A stretch of DNA of 64,000 bases from Apricaphanius iberus (GCA_028564705.1 JAPXFQ010001958.1:744001-808000); one strand, 5' to 3'; counted from the stretch's first letter, positions 1 through 11,138 are shown. Notes: a model not told the origin generated them from the sequence alone. A program made the numbers and translations.

Positions 1-292
1 TGAAACGCTCCTAAACATTAGCGCTCAGTTGTCGGCTCGCCATGACAGTTTGGGCTTTTCCTGTGTTATGCCAGGATTGATTCGGATTCCCACTACTGCG
101 CATGTGCTTCAGGAGCAGTGAGGCAGACAGAACCATAGACATACAGCATAAAGAAAGCAGTGAGCGGTATAGACGCAGTTTTAAGACAAAAACAAAGTAT
201 TTTTTTAAACGATGACGTTAACAAATACATTTATTGTCGAATATTTTGGTTGTCGACATTGTTGTGATTAATCGACTAATCGTGGCAGCCCT
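1..292. mobile_element. Truncated hAT-like non-autonomous element (one end)
   Basis: The block ends at about 292 with the terminal sequence GATTAATCGACTAATCGTGG followed by CAGCCCT, the usual end of a fish hAT-type MITE family whose ends begin AGGGCTG. The other end lies outside the window, so neither the pair of inverted repeats nor a target-site duplication can be tested. It lies in an intron of BBX. Confidence 0.5.
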
Positions 293-632
293 ACTCTGAA
301 CACAGCACACATGGCTGTAATATCTGTTAGGATTATTTTAAAGGTCTCCTACACTCATGGAAAAATTATTTTTTTTCTAAATACAGTGGGTTGCTCTGAG
401 ATGCATAAACATTCATCATATGAACTAACTATTTTTTCCCCTAGACGGGGCTGTGTCTCTACTAACACCCCCCCCCCCAAAAAATCTATTGTCAAAAAGG
501 GAATTAAAATGTTATTATTGCTGTTTTATTTTCTGAATAAAAGCATGATTATGTTGCATATTTGGAGAAAGATTCCTTTTACTAGTTTACAAAAATATAA
601 ATTCATTTAATATTTTGTTTTTCTTTCTTTAG
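293..632 (+). other. BBX intron sequence upstream of the first exon in the window
   Basis: This stretch is AT-rich and non-coding. It ends in a pyrimidine tract (TTTTTCTTTCTTTAG) that serves as splice acceptor for the exon starting at 633. A short C/A run lies at about 470-485. The 99-codon open frame here has no recognisable domain and I do not call it. Confidence 0.6.
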
Positions 633-1479
633 ATGTGTTTAGCATCTGAATCAGGAGAAACAGATTCAATAGTATCTCAGCCAGATGACAACGGTTCTGC
701 AGTAGCTCTTAAGCAAACATTTGTGAAGTCAGGAGTTAAAGAGGAGCACGGAGACACAGACTGCTTTACTCCTGCTAAAACATCAGGCCCCCTTCGTTTT
801 TCTCCCTCTGTAACATCTACCTCCCCTGATAACACCCCACCCGCTCAAAATACAAGTCAAAGTGGATATGTCAAAAAGAAGAACAAGAAAAATGAGGAGT
901 TCAAGTCTAATGACATCCCATTCTCAGAAAAGAGAATCAGCAAGAATTGTCAGCACTTTGAATCAAATGTCAATAGCATGATTGAGGCAGTCAAAAGACG
1001 AGCCTTGATTGACAAAGATAAATCCAAGAAGAAGGCTCCTACCAGTCCTATGAGTAGAAACTCTGGACTGCCGCAAAAGAAAACTAAGACTAAAGTTAAG
1101 ACATTGGTTAAAGTGAAAGAAGAGGAGTTGGGAGATGGCAGCGAGCAGCATGGGCCCTCTGATGTGGAGAGAAAGCAAACAGTGCCTGGCATCATTCCCA
1201 AGACTGAACCAAAAAGTGGTAATAGTGAAAGCACAGGCCTTCCAGGCTGCACACCAGAGTCGCACCAGTCCCACTGTGGACAATCACCTCCTAAACCCAA
1301 AGCAGAGGTAAAGGCGAAGCACAAGGAGAAAGAGCAGCAGAAAGCTAGTGACACAACCTGTGAGCTGAACACACACAACCATGGCTCTAGGAAATCAGAG
1401 CGAAGCTGTAAGGGTGCCTTGTACAAAACTCTTGTGTCTGAGGGAATGCTAACCTCACTGAGAGCCAACATAGATCGAG
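633..1479 (+). CDS. bbx: BBX exon A (large basic/serine-rich exon)
   Basis: The acceptor AG is at 631-632 after a pyrimidine tract, and the donor GT is at 1480-1481. The exon starts at a codon boundary (ATG TGT), so the ATG is an internal Met, not the translation start. It encodes 282 codons plus one base. It holds Lys-rich patches that could be nuclear localisation signals (KKKNKKNEEFK, KKTKTKVKTLVKVK) and ends with the conserved GSRKSERSCKGALYKTLVSE block followed by SLRANIDR. Confidence 0.92.
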
Positions 1480-4400
1480 GTATTTAATTTGAATCCTGAA
1501 CTGAAAAGATAAAACTTTCCTCTCTAATCTTGAGACATAATGTACTTGAAGGTATGTTAATGAACTTAACTTGGTTGGCACATGTTTGCAGGTAAAAGAG
1601 GGGCTTTTCGAGCTTTTGATCATGACGCTAACTGGAGTCATGACACCTGGACAGATTCACATATGGGAGCGAGTAATACCAAGAAGTTAAAAAAGTCCAA
1701 GTCCAAAGAAGAGTTCTTACAAAGGTTAGTCATATTCCACCCTTAATAAATTTGAATCATATAAAATCTGATTAGGAAGTTAACGATTAGGGTGCTGGGA
1801 AAAGGACTTCTAATTTTAAGGACTTAGGGCTCATCGCCAATGACAACCAATTGGAAACTGACCACAGCTCCTGCATTCTGCCGTAGAAATTGGATTTCCT
1901 TTACATGACATTGTGTTAATTACCTCTGCCAAGGAAGTTGTGTTTTTGCAAGTGTTTGTTTGTCTGTCTGTTAGTTTGCAACATAACTCCAAAAGTTGTT
2001 AGCAAATTTTGATGAAATTTTAAGGAAATGTCAGCTGTGGGACTTTGAACAAGTAGATTTTGGGGGTTATCTGGATTATCATCTGTGCTCATAGTGCTTT
2101 GACAGTTATTTCCTGTACTACCTATGATCTAATCATGGACTGGATTTTTCAGTCGAGGGAAACTGGAGGAAGAGTTTGAAAAGAAGTTTAACAGCCTACC
2201 ACAGTACAGCCCACTTACCTTTGATAAGAAGGGGACAACTGTTGCAAAGAAGAAGAAGACTGACTACCAAGGTAACCTTTGGTTAAAAGGTTGGTTTATA
2301 CCGAACGGCACTCCACTGAACTAAACAATGCAAATCAATTAATTTATAATCCAATTAAAGTTCTCATTTACTGATGTTTTTTAAAATAATTTTTTCTGTG
2401 TTCTTTGGAATGAAAGAATGCCATCTGACTAAGTTTCTGTGGGGGAAAGAAATCCTTCCGGTCTCTTTCAGTATGTTCCATTTTAGCGTGGGAGTGGGTG
2501 GAGAGACATGACAAGATTTGGGGGCCTGCTCATTGAGATTAATGATATGCAAGTTTCTGTCATCTGATTGGCTAACTGCAACACAACTCCTACTCTCTTT
2601 CCACTTACTAAAATCAGTAATGTAAGACTAAAATCGTGTCGGTACTTGGCCTTAGATGGAGTTTACCACCCACTTTGACGGCTTTTTCAAACAAGACCGG
2701 ACCCCCGCGCGACAGGGCTGGGGTCTTTGTGATTATGAGTTCTCCAGCATTTTTTCTGATTGGATGACCTCTCCATCCCTTTCCTTTATTTTACACAAAC
2801 TCTATGATAAAGTTATCAAACACAGCGCTGTATGTTATTGCATTCCTAACAAAGCAGATACTAACATTGTTGATCCTAGGATATGATACAATATTCTTTT
2901 GAATAACTCATTTCCAGCTTTTGTTGTGTTGCCACTGGGTTGACTGTCCATGCTCACGGAGCTGCACAGTGAGCATGCAAGAGGGTTGTGGGTTCGTATC
3001 CCGGCCCAGGAGTTTGTATGGAGTTTGCATGTTCTCCCCTTCCATGCGTGGGTTCCCTCCGGGTACTCCGGCTATTTCCCACAGTCCAAAAACATGACTG
3101 TCAGGTTAATCGATCACTCTAAATCAGGGGTGGGGAACCTTGGCCCTCATCCTGCAAGGTTTCCATGTTTCCCTGCACAAACATACCTGAATAAAATGAA
3201 CTAGTCATTGTGCAAAACTTCATTGGCTGTTGGATCCATTTCACCTGAGTCAGGTGTGTTGAAGCAGGGTTGCCTGGAAAACTTAGAGGAATGCAGCCCT
3301 CGAGTACCAGGGTTCGCCACCCCTGCTCTAAATGGTGTGAGTGTGTGCATGGTTGTTTGTCCTGTCTGTCTCTATGTGGCCCTGTGATGGACTGGCGACC
3401 TGTCCAGGGTGTACCGCGCCTCTCGCCCGTTGATAGCTGGAGATAGGCACCAGCCCCCGCGACCCCTGGAGGACTAAGCGGTTCAGAAAATGGATGGATG
3501 GATATATATATACCACTCGTTTAGAAGTTGGCCTGTAGGGAGAATCTGCACTCTGCTGCACTTAAGTCTACACTTAAGTTTTAAAATTAAAGTGATCAGA
3601 ATTTGAAAATACTCTCAGAATGAACAGTTCTGTTATTGCTATTGAAGCAGAGCCTGCAGTTAAAGCAGCACACTGGCACACTGTTCAATGTGCAGTCAAC
3701 TCCTACTCAGCGAAATGCACCGAATACAGTGCGTGGGAATCTTTAATTAATGTAACCAGCTATGGATTGGTGACCTGTCTCCCGATGACTGCTGCAGATA
3801 TCCACCAGCCTCCCCACGACTCTTCAAAGAGATGCGGTGGATGCACCTCGGTGCCTGTGGTGCTGGTGCCCACTGCTTAACTGCATCTAGACACTGAGGG
3901 CCCCGGGGTGGGAGATGGGGGTACCCGGCTGCATTCCCATGTCCCACCCCTCTGTTTTAAGTGCACATTAGAACAACACGCAACAAAACCACAATTGAGC
4001 GGGGGGGGGGGGGGGGAGGCTGGGGGCCTTCCCACACCCCTGTTCGTTGGACCATCAGGGGTTGGAGCCCGGGTGGCATATCAGGTCGTCTGGTCGGGGT
4101 GCTGGCCTGGTGGGCTCCTCTTGACGGGGTGGGGGCCTTGGCAGTCTGCTTGTCCCCGTCCTGGTGGGCAGGGGGTTCGTCTCTCGGGTGCAGGGGCAGA
4201 TTGCTCTATTGGGACGTCTGTCCCTGGGCCTGGGTGTATAGAGTATGTATGGGGCGTATGAATGGGTGTACAGCGTTCTTTTTTTTTGAGAATGTGTGCG
4301 CGTAAGAGGGAGGGTACGTATGATTGTCTCTGTATGTCTATGTCTACTTGTTAGGTTGGGTTTTTGGCTTCCCTCTGGCCTGGTGCATCTTTTTCCCCTC

Positions 4401-6462
4401 GGTCATTCCCTGTCGGTGACGGATGCCCCTGCCTGCTGGTCGATGGTGGTTCTCGATGGCTGGGGGCCCGGATGCGGCCCGGCTCGGTCCTGGTGCATGC
4501 CTGGGTGGGCCGGTGTGTCGGGTGGCTCCTGTTTCAGGCCGACGTCCTCCTTGGATTGACTGGGGCACCCCTTACGGGGGTGCCGGGGTTGGAAGGTAGG
4601 TTGGTGCCGTTCGGTGAGTCGGTGGGGACCGTGTCTGGCGCCCGGGCCTCCTGCCCGTTCTGTGGGTTCCGTTGGCTGGTCGGTTCATTTGGGGGGGCTG
4701 TCCAGCATTGGCAGGGCCCCTGTTCTCAGCGCTCTGCTCGGGGCGGGATCTGGACCCGGAGGCTGGTAGATCTGGGTGTCTAGGTGCTGGCTGGGCACGG
4801 CCTGCGGAGGGTGTACATCCGCTGCGGCATTTATTGTGGCTCCCTGTTATGTGTGTGTGTGTGGGGGGGGGCTGGGTTGTTGGTGGTGGGGATTGATCCG
4901 GGGTGGCATTGGCGTGTGTCGGCCGGCTGCGGGTCCCTCCTGCCTTGCGGCGGGGAACCCCTGTCGGCAGATCCCTGGTCGGGGTCCTGCTTGGGGGGCG
5001 GGGCGCCCCTGATCGCTGTGGCTTCCGGGTCCTAGTCCGGGCCCTCCCTGGCGTAGCTGGTTTCCGGCGGAGCCCGTGGGCTCGTCCCTGCTATCTCCCG
5101 GGCCCCAGCATTGCGGCTGATGGTTATTCCCCTGGGGCTTCCATCTGTTCCTCTCTTGGTAGGTGATTGACCCACCAGTGGTCCGCCTGTGGCTCCTGCG
5201 CTCTGTGGGGCTCTGGACACATGCATCTCCTACCTCCTTCATGTCTGCGTTGATCCTGTGGGAAGGATGGACGGTTCCTTACACAAGCTATCAATCACTT
5301 GCATGGGGAAACCTTATTCACACCTGCATGCTCGCACACACTTACCAGCTTACCAGAAAAATTAGTGTTGTGTTCATTAATCCATGTTTGTGTGAAGGGA
5401 ATGTGTAATTCTTAGTTTATATTACTAGATCCATTTAGTTAATGTTGTTCTGTTCTATTGGTGGTTTTTGTTTGTTTTGTTTTACCACTTCTCTGCTGTA
5501 AACAGAGGTGGAGGACTGGGATGTTTTCTTGTGTTCTTTGTTTACCTCTCTATCTTTTATCGTCAGTTCACACTTCTACCGGTCCTGTTTCTCTTCTTCA
5601 TCTTCTTCCTTCTTATCTCAATTTCGTGTTCATAACTCCAAGAAATTAAACCCACAGTAATCACTAATAAAGATTTTTCATACATATATAGCAAGTGGAG
5701 TATTATAGCAAAGCTATAATGCTCTGCTTGGGAAAGTAAATCTGTTGGGCTTGTATTTGGTACTCGGATACCAATTCTGAGTAGCAAACTGCTAGAAAGG
5801 ACAGGGAAAAACAGAAAAAAAAGTGTAATGCACGGTGTACGTTGGACAGCTCGCCAGTCCATCCATCCCAGTGCGCCCGTTTAAACGAGCACCATAGAGC
5901 CTGACATGGGCTGTGGACTGGTCTGCAGCACCAGCTGCTGCTTGCAGGCTTTCCTCCGGTAGTTTACGGGTCAGGAAGGAGCTCATTGTTAGAGTCTTCG
6001 ACTTACGGTCGCTACAATGGGGGAAATGTTTCCTCATGTTAAACTTTTTAACTGAAGTGAATAACGTAATTGCAGTCTCCAGACTTCAGTGGAACAAAGC
6101 GTGGATTCTGCCTGCGGATCAACAGGTATGATTACCCATGAAAGTAATCTCTTCTATCCGTGGAAAAAAATCCAAAACCTCATGTCAAAATTTCCGCATC
6201 AATCCAACTATTAGATTACAAAAAGAAAAAAAGAAAAGTGAGCATCTTCTTTCCATGCCGTGCAGGAACCGCAGCAGGTATTCTAATAATAGTGTAAGCA
6301 TTTAATTTCCCTTTTATGTGTAGTTCTGTGGTCAGGTTGTTTTGACTGAATACCACTTAACAGACACTATTGAATAGGTATTAACTCATCAGACGATTGC
6401 TGGAAATAGGTGAACCCCCCCTCCATCGCATTACAATCTGATTATTACCGAATTTTTTTTAA

Positions 6463-6537
<75 letters not shown>

Positions 6538-9402
6538 TGAGAGAAGGACAAATCCAATAATAAAAATAAAAAGCCCAGTTCATACTTCATATACGTATAT
6601 ACTCCATATACGTTGAAAAGTATAGACGCAACGCCATTATCTGTCGACGCAAGGGCTGTCCATCACCTACGCAATGTTGCACAAAGTAAAATGAAATATT
6701 TTATGCTGTACTATCTCCGTCATAAACTGTGAAGTTTAAATTACGTTGGTCTAATTGATTTTTGTTTTCTGCAGTGGAACAGAGTAGTTCCTCCCAGCTG
6801 GAATCAGTTTCAAAGCCCCAGTCGTCTGTGCCCATCGCCACAATGTTCTCAGATGTCCAAGGTGCCACCAGTGTGGAGATGCTGGTTGGCAGCCAGAAGA
6901 GGAAGGCCAGAAAGTCAAAGATTACACACTTGGTGCGCACGGCTGATGGCAGTGTTTCTGCAGCTGAAGGTGAGCCCTTAAAGGGGCTATAATAAGTACA
7001 ACCATAAATAAATATATAAAAATGAAAAATGTCTTCCTCATACTCCAGTAATGCCCTGGTCAGTAGAATGAGCCCTGGCCTTTTCACCACAGTTACGGCT
7101 TTTAGCGCCAGCTGAATTTCAGCCCAGACCACAACTAAACTTACACAACAGTAACATTTCTTACGTCAGTTGAAGTCATGGCTGCAAATCATTAAATGTC
7201 CAGGACGGGACTGACTCTGCTGTTGCTTCTGTTTATTCGCAAGTGGGCTCTCGCACAGAATTTGCGCCTCATGCACAAGCTTACCATTCAGGCTGCAGTT
7301 ACACATATGGCCTGAGGGGGCACTCGTGAGCACAAAACATTTCAATTTAACACAGTCCCTTGAGGTACGTAATTTATGAAACAGTCTGCTCACACTCTGA
7401 TTTTTTTTTCTATTCATTTTCTGTGACAAGGAATAGTTTTTTTTTTTTGAAATGATCATTGTAAGAAGTCATTAAAGAGCAACTGACCCCACCCCCACCA
7501 GACTCTAAGCTCGCCCACATCTCCTGTTTGAAGAATGCCCCAAAATGAGCCGTTGCCTGTCAAAGGGCTGGGCGGGGTCTGCACTGTGAATGACATGTTG
7601 ACAGCAGCACGCAGCACTGCAGAGGCACGCAGACACAAAGATGGAGGGCAATAGTGATGCGAGCTACATTGACAGCATAGATCTTTCTTCACCTCCTTAA
7701 ACAGAGTAAAGGAGGAAGGTTCTGTGGAAGAGATGTATTGTTTGAGCCAATGGGTCGTGAGTTGCCTATTACAATTCGCTATGAAGGTATGGCTAAGACT
7801 GAGCCTGTTTTGTACTCCACAGCAGCAGGATAGCTGATGTGAGAAATAAAGGCTGACTTCAGAAACAGAACTAGAAACTAGTTGCTCAGCTGGGAATTTG
7901 GCTATTTTCATGTGACTTGATCAGATAATTCAAACACAACTACTGGAGCTGGTGATTAATAATTACGAGACACACAACACAAGTTGGGATACATTTGTGA
8001 GGGTACCAATTATTTAAACAAAATTATAAACAAGAACAGAAAATACTTAAACATTTACTTTTGATCCAACACTTACTCAAAACTGTTTAGGGTATACCAA
8101 GAAAATTAATGTGTCTGTTTTTAGCTTAGGACAAGCAATAAAAATTCGCTGATTTCTGCTATATAAATACTACGTAGTCTAAATATAATTGACATCTCAC
8201 AGACATAGCAATTCAACAATAGAATTGTTTACTTCAAGTTTAACTCTGTTTTTTTTATAACATAATAATTATGTTTAATTGTTTGTAGCAGCAGTAAAGA
8301 GTCTAGCATTCATGGGATATTAAAGCTGATTCTGATTCTGATATTACACCGCAAAGTAAAAATGTGTCTGTTGTCATATGAGTGAGGAAAAAGCATTTTA
8401 TAACCAATCAGCACCAGTCTGTTTACTTTAGCTTAGCATTAACCATGTAAGTGAGTGGGAACTAATTGTATACTAGTTCCTGTTCACTTACTTTTTTTTT
8501 TTGACGGACCACTGTCCGATCAGGGGAATGGTTGAGTTTGTTGAAAAAATGCTTTTTTCTTACTTATCTAACTCAAGGGAATATGGCAAAAGACACGTTT
8601 TTAGTTGGGGGGGATATCTCTTTAACTAGTTATCACTAGCTACTAGCATCACAAACAATTCTTAGCAATGAAAACTCTTGAATTCTATGCTCTTTGCAGT
8701 ATATGACGTCACTACATGGCTCTGGCTCACAGTAGTCGGCATCTAAGTCATGTAAGGTTTTAATAAGCGTTAAAAAATGGGAAAATGCTAACCTGCAACA
8801 GCTCTGTCATCTGGCTTTCCCTTGCATTTGCAGGGAGAAAGCCAGGACACACTTTTGAGAGCAACCCTTGCCACCTGATTGGTTCAATGTAGCCATGAGA
8901 TCAGTCACGTAGTTTACACGCTATCCTTGATGTGTAAAATCAATGACAGGAAAAGTTTAAGAATTTACTAAAATCTATTAAAACAGAGTTTACTTTGGGT
9001 TACATATATTATCTTTATTTCTACAGAAAACAGGAACCAGGAACAGGATAAGAAGCCATTAAACCAACAGAAGTTATGCAATGAAAAAAGGTGCTACAGT
9101 AGTCCCACAACAGAGAAGACTGTGCGGAGCACCTTACCACAAGACCTACCTGCTTTCTTCAGCTTAACAGCCCTTGCTGAGGTAGCCGCCATGGAAAATG
9201 TTCACAGGTAGGAGCTTTTGCATTCCTGATAAAATTCTAATTTTATTTTACATTTAATGGATAACAACACAAGGCATGTTGGTGGACTTGTAAAGACTGT
9301 CCTGTCTGATATCCATGTTTCAGAGGCCAGAGAAGCTTGGTTCAGAGCCAGAAGAAAGAGCTTGCACAAACTCCGGTTCTCATATCCTGCGCTGATCAGT
9401 GA
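633..9402 (+). CDS. bbx: HMG-box transcription factor BBX, C-terminal part (six exons)
   Basis: BBX (bobby sox homolog) is a nuclear DNA-binding protein with an N-terminal HMG box. Only its C-terminal 517 codons are in the window. Exons are 633-1479, 1592-1724, 2153-2271, 6775-6969, 9027-9207 and 9324-9402. All introns are GT-AG, and the exons join without a frame break (1554 nt including TGA). Conserved blocks recognised from memory of vertebrate BBX are MCLASE at the start, GSRKSERSCKGALYKTLVSE, EEFEKKFNSLPQYSP, VGSQKRKARK followed by KITHLVRTADG, LAEVAAMENVHR, and the terminal PVLISCADQ. The sequence is rich in Lys and Ser and in basic patches, as expected of a nuclear protein; no membrane segment is seen. 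The HMG box and the start codon lie upstream of position 1. A segment that I recall between the third and fourth exons in mammals was not found here; exons 3 and 4 are phase-compatible without it. Confidence 0.93.
1592..1724 (+). CDS. bbx: BBX exon B
   Basis: The acceptor AG is at 1590-1591 and the donor GT at 1725-1726. It opens by completing the Gly codon split from exon A (G|GT) and reads GKRGAFRAFDHDANWSHDTW, then a Lys-rich stretch ending KSKEEFLQ. It leaves two bases for the next exon. Confidence 0.9.
1917..2078 (+). repeat. Unclassified dispersed repeat, copy 1 (BBX intron)
   Basis: A stretch reading GTTTGTTTGTCTGTCTGTTAG, then CAACATAACTCCAAAAGTTG, then TTTGATGAAATTTTAAGGAA resembles a second copy near 60340-60455 in the same orientation. 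I could not assign it to a class. Confidence 0.45.
2153..2271 (+). CDS. bbx: BBX exon C
   Basis: The acceptor AG is at 2151-2152 and the donor GT at 2272-2273. It encodes RGKLEEEFEKKFNSLPQYSP followed by LTFDKKGTTVAKKKKTDYQ. This is one of the most strongly conserved parts of BBX outside the HMG box. Confidence 0.92.
2931..3503 (+). mobile_element. tRNA-derived SINE with (ATGG)n tail, split by a hAT MITE
   Basis: The 5' part has a degenerate tRNA-like head with a B-box-like GGTTCGTATCCC near 2991. The body GTTTGCATGTTCTCC ... CCCTCCGGGTACTCCGG follows. The 3' part, GATGGACTGGCGACCTGTCC ... AAGCGGTTCAGAAAATGG, ends in a short ATGG tail. This arrangement is a very common fish retroposon. A 201 bp DNA element interrupts it at 3125-3325. 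It lies in the BBX intron between exons C and D. Confidence 0.75.
3125..3325. mobile_element. 201 bp hAT-like MITE with perfect 8 bp TSD
   Basis: The ends are CAGGGGTGGGGAACCTTGGC and TTCGCCACCCCTG, inverted and imperfect. The flanks are CTCTAAAT at 3117-3124 and again at 3326-3333, a perfect 8 bp duplication as made by hAT transposases. Its removal restores a continuous SINE body. Confidence 0.88.
3755..3845 (+). repeat. Degenerate SINE/LINE tail fragment
   Basis: GGATTGGTGACCTGTC ... CCCGATGACTGCTGCAGATA resembles the 3' body of the SINE at 2931-3503, but is shortened and diverged. Confidence 0.4.
3890..5170. repeat. GC-rich, G-rich block of about 1.3 kb, unclassified
   Basis: The base composition jumps sharply from AT-rich surroundings to G/C-rich, with a run of more than 15 Gs near 4000-4016 and many TGGGGG, GGTCGGGG and GGGCCC words. 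Several long open frames on both strands (up to 139 codons) follow from the lack of A/T-rich stops and show no domain. No clear terminal repeats were seen. It lies inside a BBX intron. It could be a repeat family, a G-quadruplex-prone minisatellite derivative or an insertion. Confidence 0.5.
5171..6463. other. BBX intron, no clear feature
   Basis: This is AT-rich intron sequence. A short piece near 5845-5875 (CTCGCCAGTCCATCCATCCC) looks like a small inverted piece of the common SINE tail. I see no exon with conserved BBX sequence. Confidence 0.4.
6464..6536. repeat. (TA)n microsatellite
   Basis: An uninterrupted TA dinucleotide run of about 70 bp lies in the BBX intron shortly before exon D. 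Confidence 0.95.
6775..6969 (+). CDS. bbx: BBX exon D
   Basis: The acceptor AG is at 6773-6774 and the donor GT at 6970-6971 (GGTGAGCC). A Ser/Gln-rich start is followed by the conserved VGSQKRKARKSKITHLVRTA block. Its phase fits direct splicing to exon C, about 4.5 kb upstream. Confidence 0.9.
6970..7471. other. BBX intron D-E, left part
   Basis: Non-coding AT-rich intron with two T runs (about 7400 and 7440). I see no domain-bearing frame. Confidence 0.4.
7472..8625. mobile_element. Candidate TTAA-flanked (piggyBac-type) non-autonomous element
   Basis: The left end reads TTAAAGAGCAACTGACCCC from 7472. The right end reads GGGGGGATATCTCTTTAA up to 8625, giving short inverted ends TTAAAGAG with TTAA at both borders. 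The interior has no transposase frame; the 151-codon - strand frame at 7456-7911 has no recognisable domain. The ends are short, so this is tentative. It lies in the BBX intron between exons D and E. Confidence 0.4.
8626..9026. other. BBX intron before exon E
   Basis: AT-rich, no repeat class recognised. It ends in the acceptor TTTCTACAG at 9018-9026. Confidence 0.4.
9027..9207 (+). CDS. bbx: BBX exon E
   Basis: The acceptor AG is at 9025-9026 and the donor GT at 9208-9209 (AGGTAGGA). It encodes a charged stretch and then the conserved PAFFSLTALAEVAAMENVH block. It leaves two bases (AG). Confidence 0.92.
9324..9402 (+). CDS. bbx: BBX terminal coding exon F
   Basis: The acceptor CAG is at 9321-9323. 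It completes Arg (AG|A) and reads GQRSLVQSQKKELAQTPVLI then SCADQ and TGA at 9400-9402. The C terminus PVLISCADQ matches vertebrate BBX, which fixes both the acceptor and the stop. A 69-codon open frame overlapping this region in another frame is a shadow. Confidence 0.93.
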
Positions 9403-10138
9403 AGTGTTGCTGCTGCTTCTAGAAAAAGATGACATGAACAGTAATACTGAAGCTTTGCTTTCCTGAGATGTCACCTGTTTGGGAGGGCTTGTTCAAACTT
9501 CAGACTGATTTTGCTTGAATCTAATGTATCAGGAAAGAAACTCTCCTCTCAATTCCCTGTTGGTGTCTTGAGTGTTTCACCCTGAGCTTTTGTTAGGCTT
9601 GAGTGAAAATGCTTTTATCAATGAATAGATTTGTGTCTTCAATGGATCATGTACTCGGCAGTCAGTCGAATCCCTATAGTAATTGGCAGTCAGTACAGTC
9701 CAGTTGTAGAGAAACAGGTGGGTAAGGTAGACTTTCAGGTAGACTGTTTTGTCAAATTCACCAGCTGCTTTGACAAAAATGGTCATAAGAACATTGGAGC
9801 TTTTGGTCTGTTGTTGAGCAACAGACCAACAGCTTCTGTTATGCAAACTAAAATCATCCCTTTGTCACTGGTTTTTGGTTATGAAGGGGGGCCTTTACAT
9901 AATTTTATCATAGATATACATGTATCTTGACTTGAGGAGAAATTAGCTCTTGCTTTCCAAAGGAGCTTTGTATAAATTATTACTTAGTTTTCAGTATCTC
10001 AGCTGCAGTGGTCAGAGGATCTTCAGCTTGGGCAGAAAGGATTTATTGATTTAGTTATACAGGAATCATCAATAAACCTCTAAATATGTCAAGCTCTCAA
10101 TGTTTTTTTACTGCAGTGTAACACTGACTACTCATAAG

Positions 10139-10662
10139 TAGGGATGCACCGATCCAACTTTTTCAATACCGATACCAATGGCTGGATTTTTGTGTATCTG
10201 TCGATACCCGATACCGATCCAATACTATTTGTGACAGTGTGGAGGTCCTGTCACTATGGCTCCGATAGATGATATGCCCTGGCTGCTTGGTCACAGGGCT
10301 ATACCTTTGGCTGACTGGTTAGCGCACATGACCTTCACCTGGGAGTAATGGGATCGAATCCTGTCTGGGCCCTCGTTGTGTAACTTGCCACATATTGTTG
10401 AATTAATAAACTGTATAACTTCTGGTGCCTTTCTTGAAGAGACTAAAGGCACCAGACTTTACAAACTAAACATAACTGAGACAAAATACCAGGTATAAAA
10501 TATAAAATTACCAGAAAAATAAAATTTCAAGTGAAAAATAAATCTTTTTTGGTGAATTTGTTGCAGGTTTTCCCCATTTTGAGTAATCGTTCATGGTATC
10601 GGTTAAACTTAACCGATACCGATACCAGTATATTAGGCAGTATCGGTATCAGTGCATTCCTA
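10139..10662. mobile_element. hAT-type MITE (524 bp) with perfect 8 bp TSD
   Basis: The left end is TAGGGATGCACCGATCC and the right end, inverted, is TAGGAATGCACTGATACC, so the terminal repeats are imperfect. CTCATAAG flanks it at 10131-10138 and 10663-10670. The interior repeats CCGATACCGATAC-like words near both ends. A tRNA-like SINE copy appears to sit inside it. Confidence 0.88.
10250..10445 (+). mobile_element. tRNA-derived SINE-like insert within the MITE
   Basis: An A-box-like TGGCTGACTGG at 10308-10318 and a B-box-like GGATCGAATCC at 10351-10361 are spaced as in a tRNA gene. The arms do not form a convincing tRNA and the sequence runs on into a tRNA-unrelated body. I read it as a SINE or tRNA pseudogene, not a functional tRNA. 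Confidence 0.5.
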
Positions 10663-11138
10663 CTCATAAGTACCACATGAAGTCCAAATTTTCTATATGA
10701 AGAATACACGAAATATCCATCTGCAATGGTGTTTCCCATTTGAATGGAAATGAAAACATCAATTTTGGCATGTTAGCACCTGCACTGAAAAGAAATATTT
10801 ACTATATTTACACCTGATAAGTGTAAAGAAGCCATTTTGGATGTTAAGTTCTAATTGAAAATACCTATTTTTATATGAGGCTGTCGAAGCGCTTTTAGCT
10901 TGCAGTCATGTTTTTTGCTTTTTACCTGTTCTCTGCACCGTTCTCCAACACAACTGGAGGAAAAACACTTCTTTGCCTCCAACTTCAATTCAAAAGAACT
11001 TTTGGACAAACGTCCTGAAATGACTACTTGTTCCGGGTTTTTTTGTTGTGTATTAATTTACTTCTCTCGTATGTATCGTCAAGCAGCTTTTCATATTCAT
11101 TTGAAGCTGTTTTAATTTAAAAAAAAGTTCAAACTAAT

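Noticed and set aside
311..610. 99-codon frame upstream of BBX exon A
   Set aside because: It lies in the intron, contains the C-run and no domain, and ends before the exon's pyrimidine tract.
950..1471. 173-codon open frame on the - strand opposite BBX exon A
   Set aside because: It is the antisense shadow of a long coding exon; no domain and no splice support.
3890..5242. Several long open frames (up to 139 codons) on both strands in the GC-rich block
   Set aside because: High G+C removes stop codons; the frames are low-complexity Gly/Pro/Arg-rich and overlap each other on both strands.
7456..7911. 151-codon - strand frame
   Set aside because: No recognisable domain, no conserved exon borders; it lies inside a repeat-like block in a BBX intron.
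10308..10361. tRNA gene (A and B boxes)
   Set aside because: The boxes are present but the arms do not pair convincingly and the sequence continues as a SINE-like body; it is not a functional tRNA.
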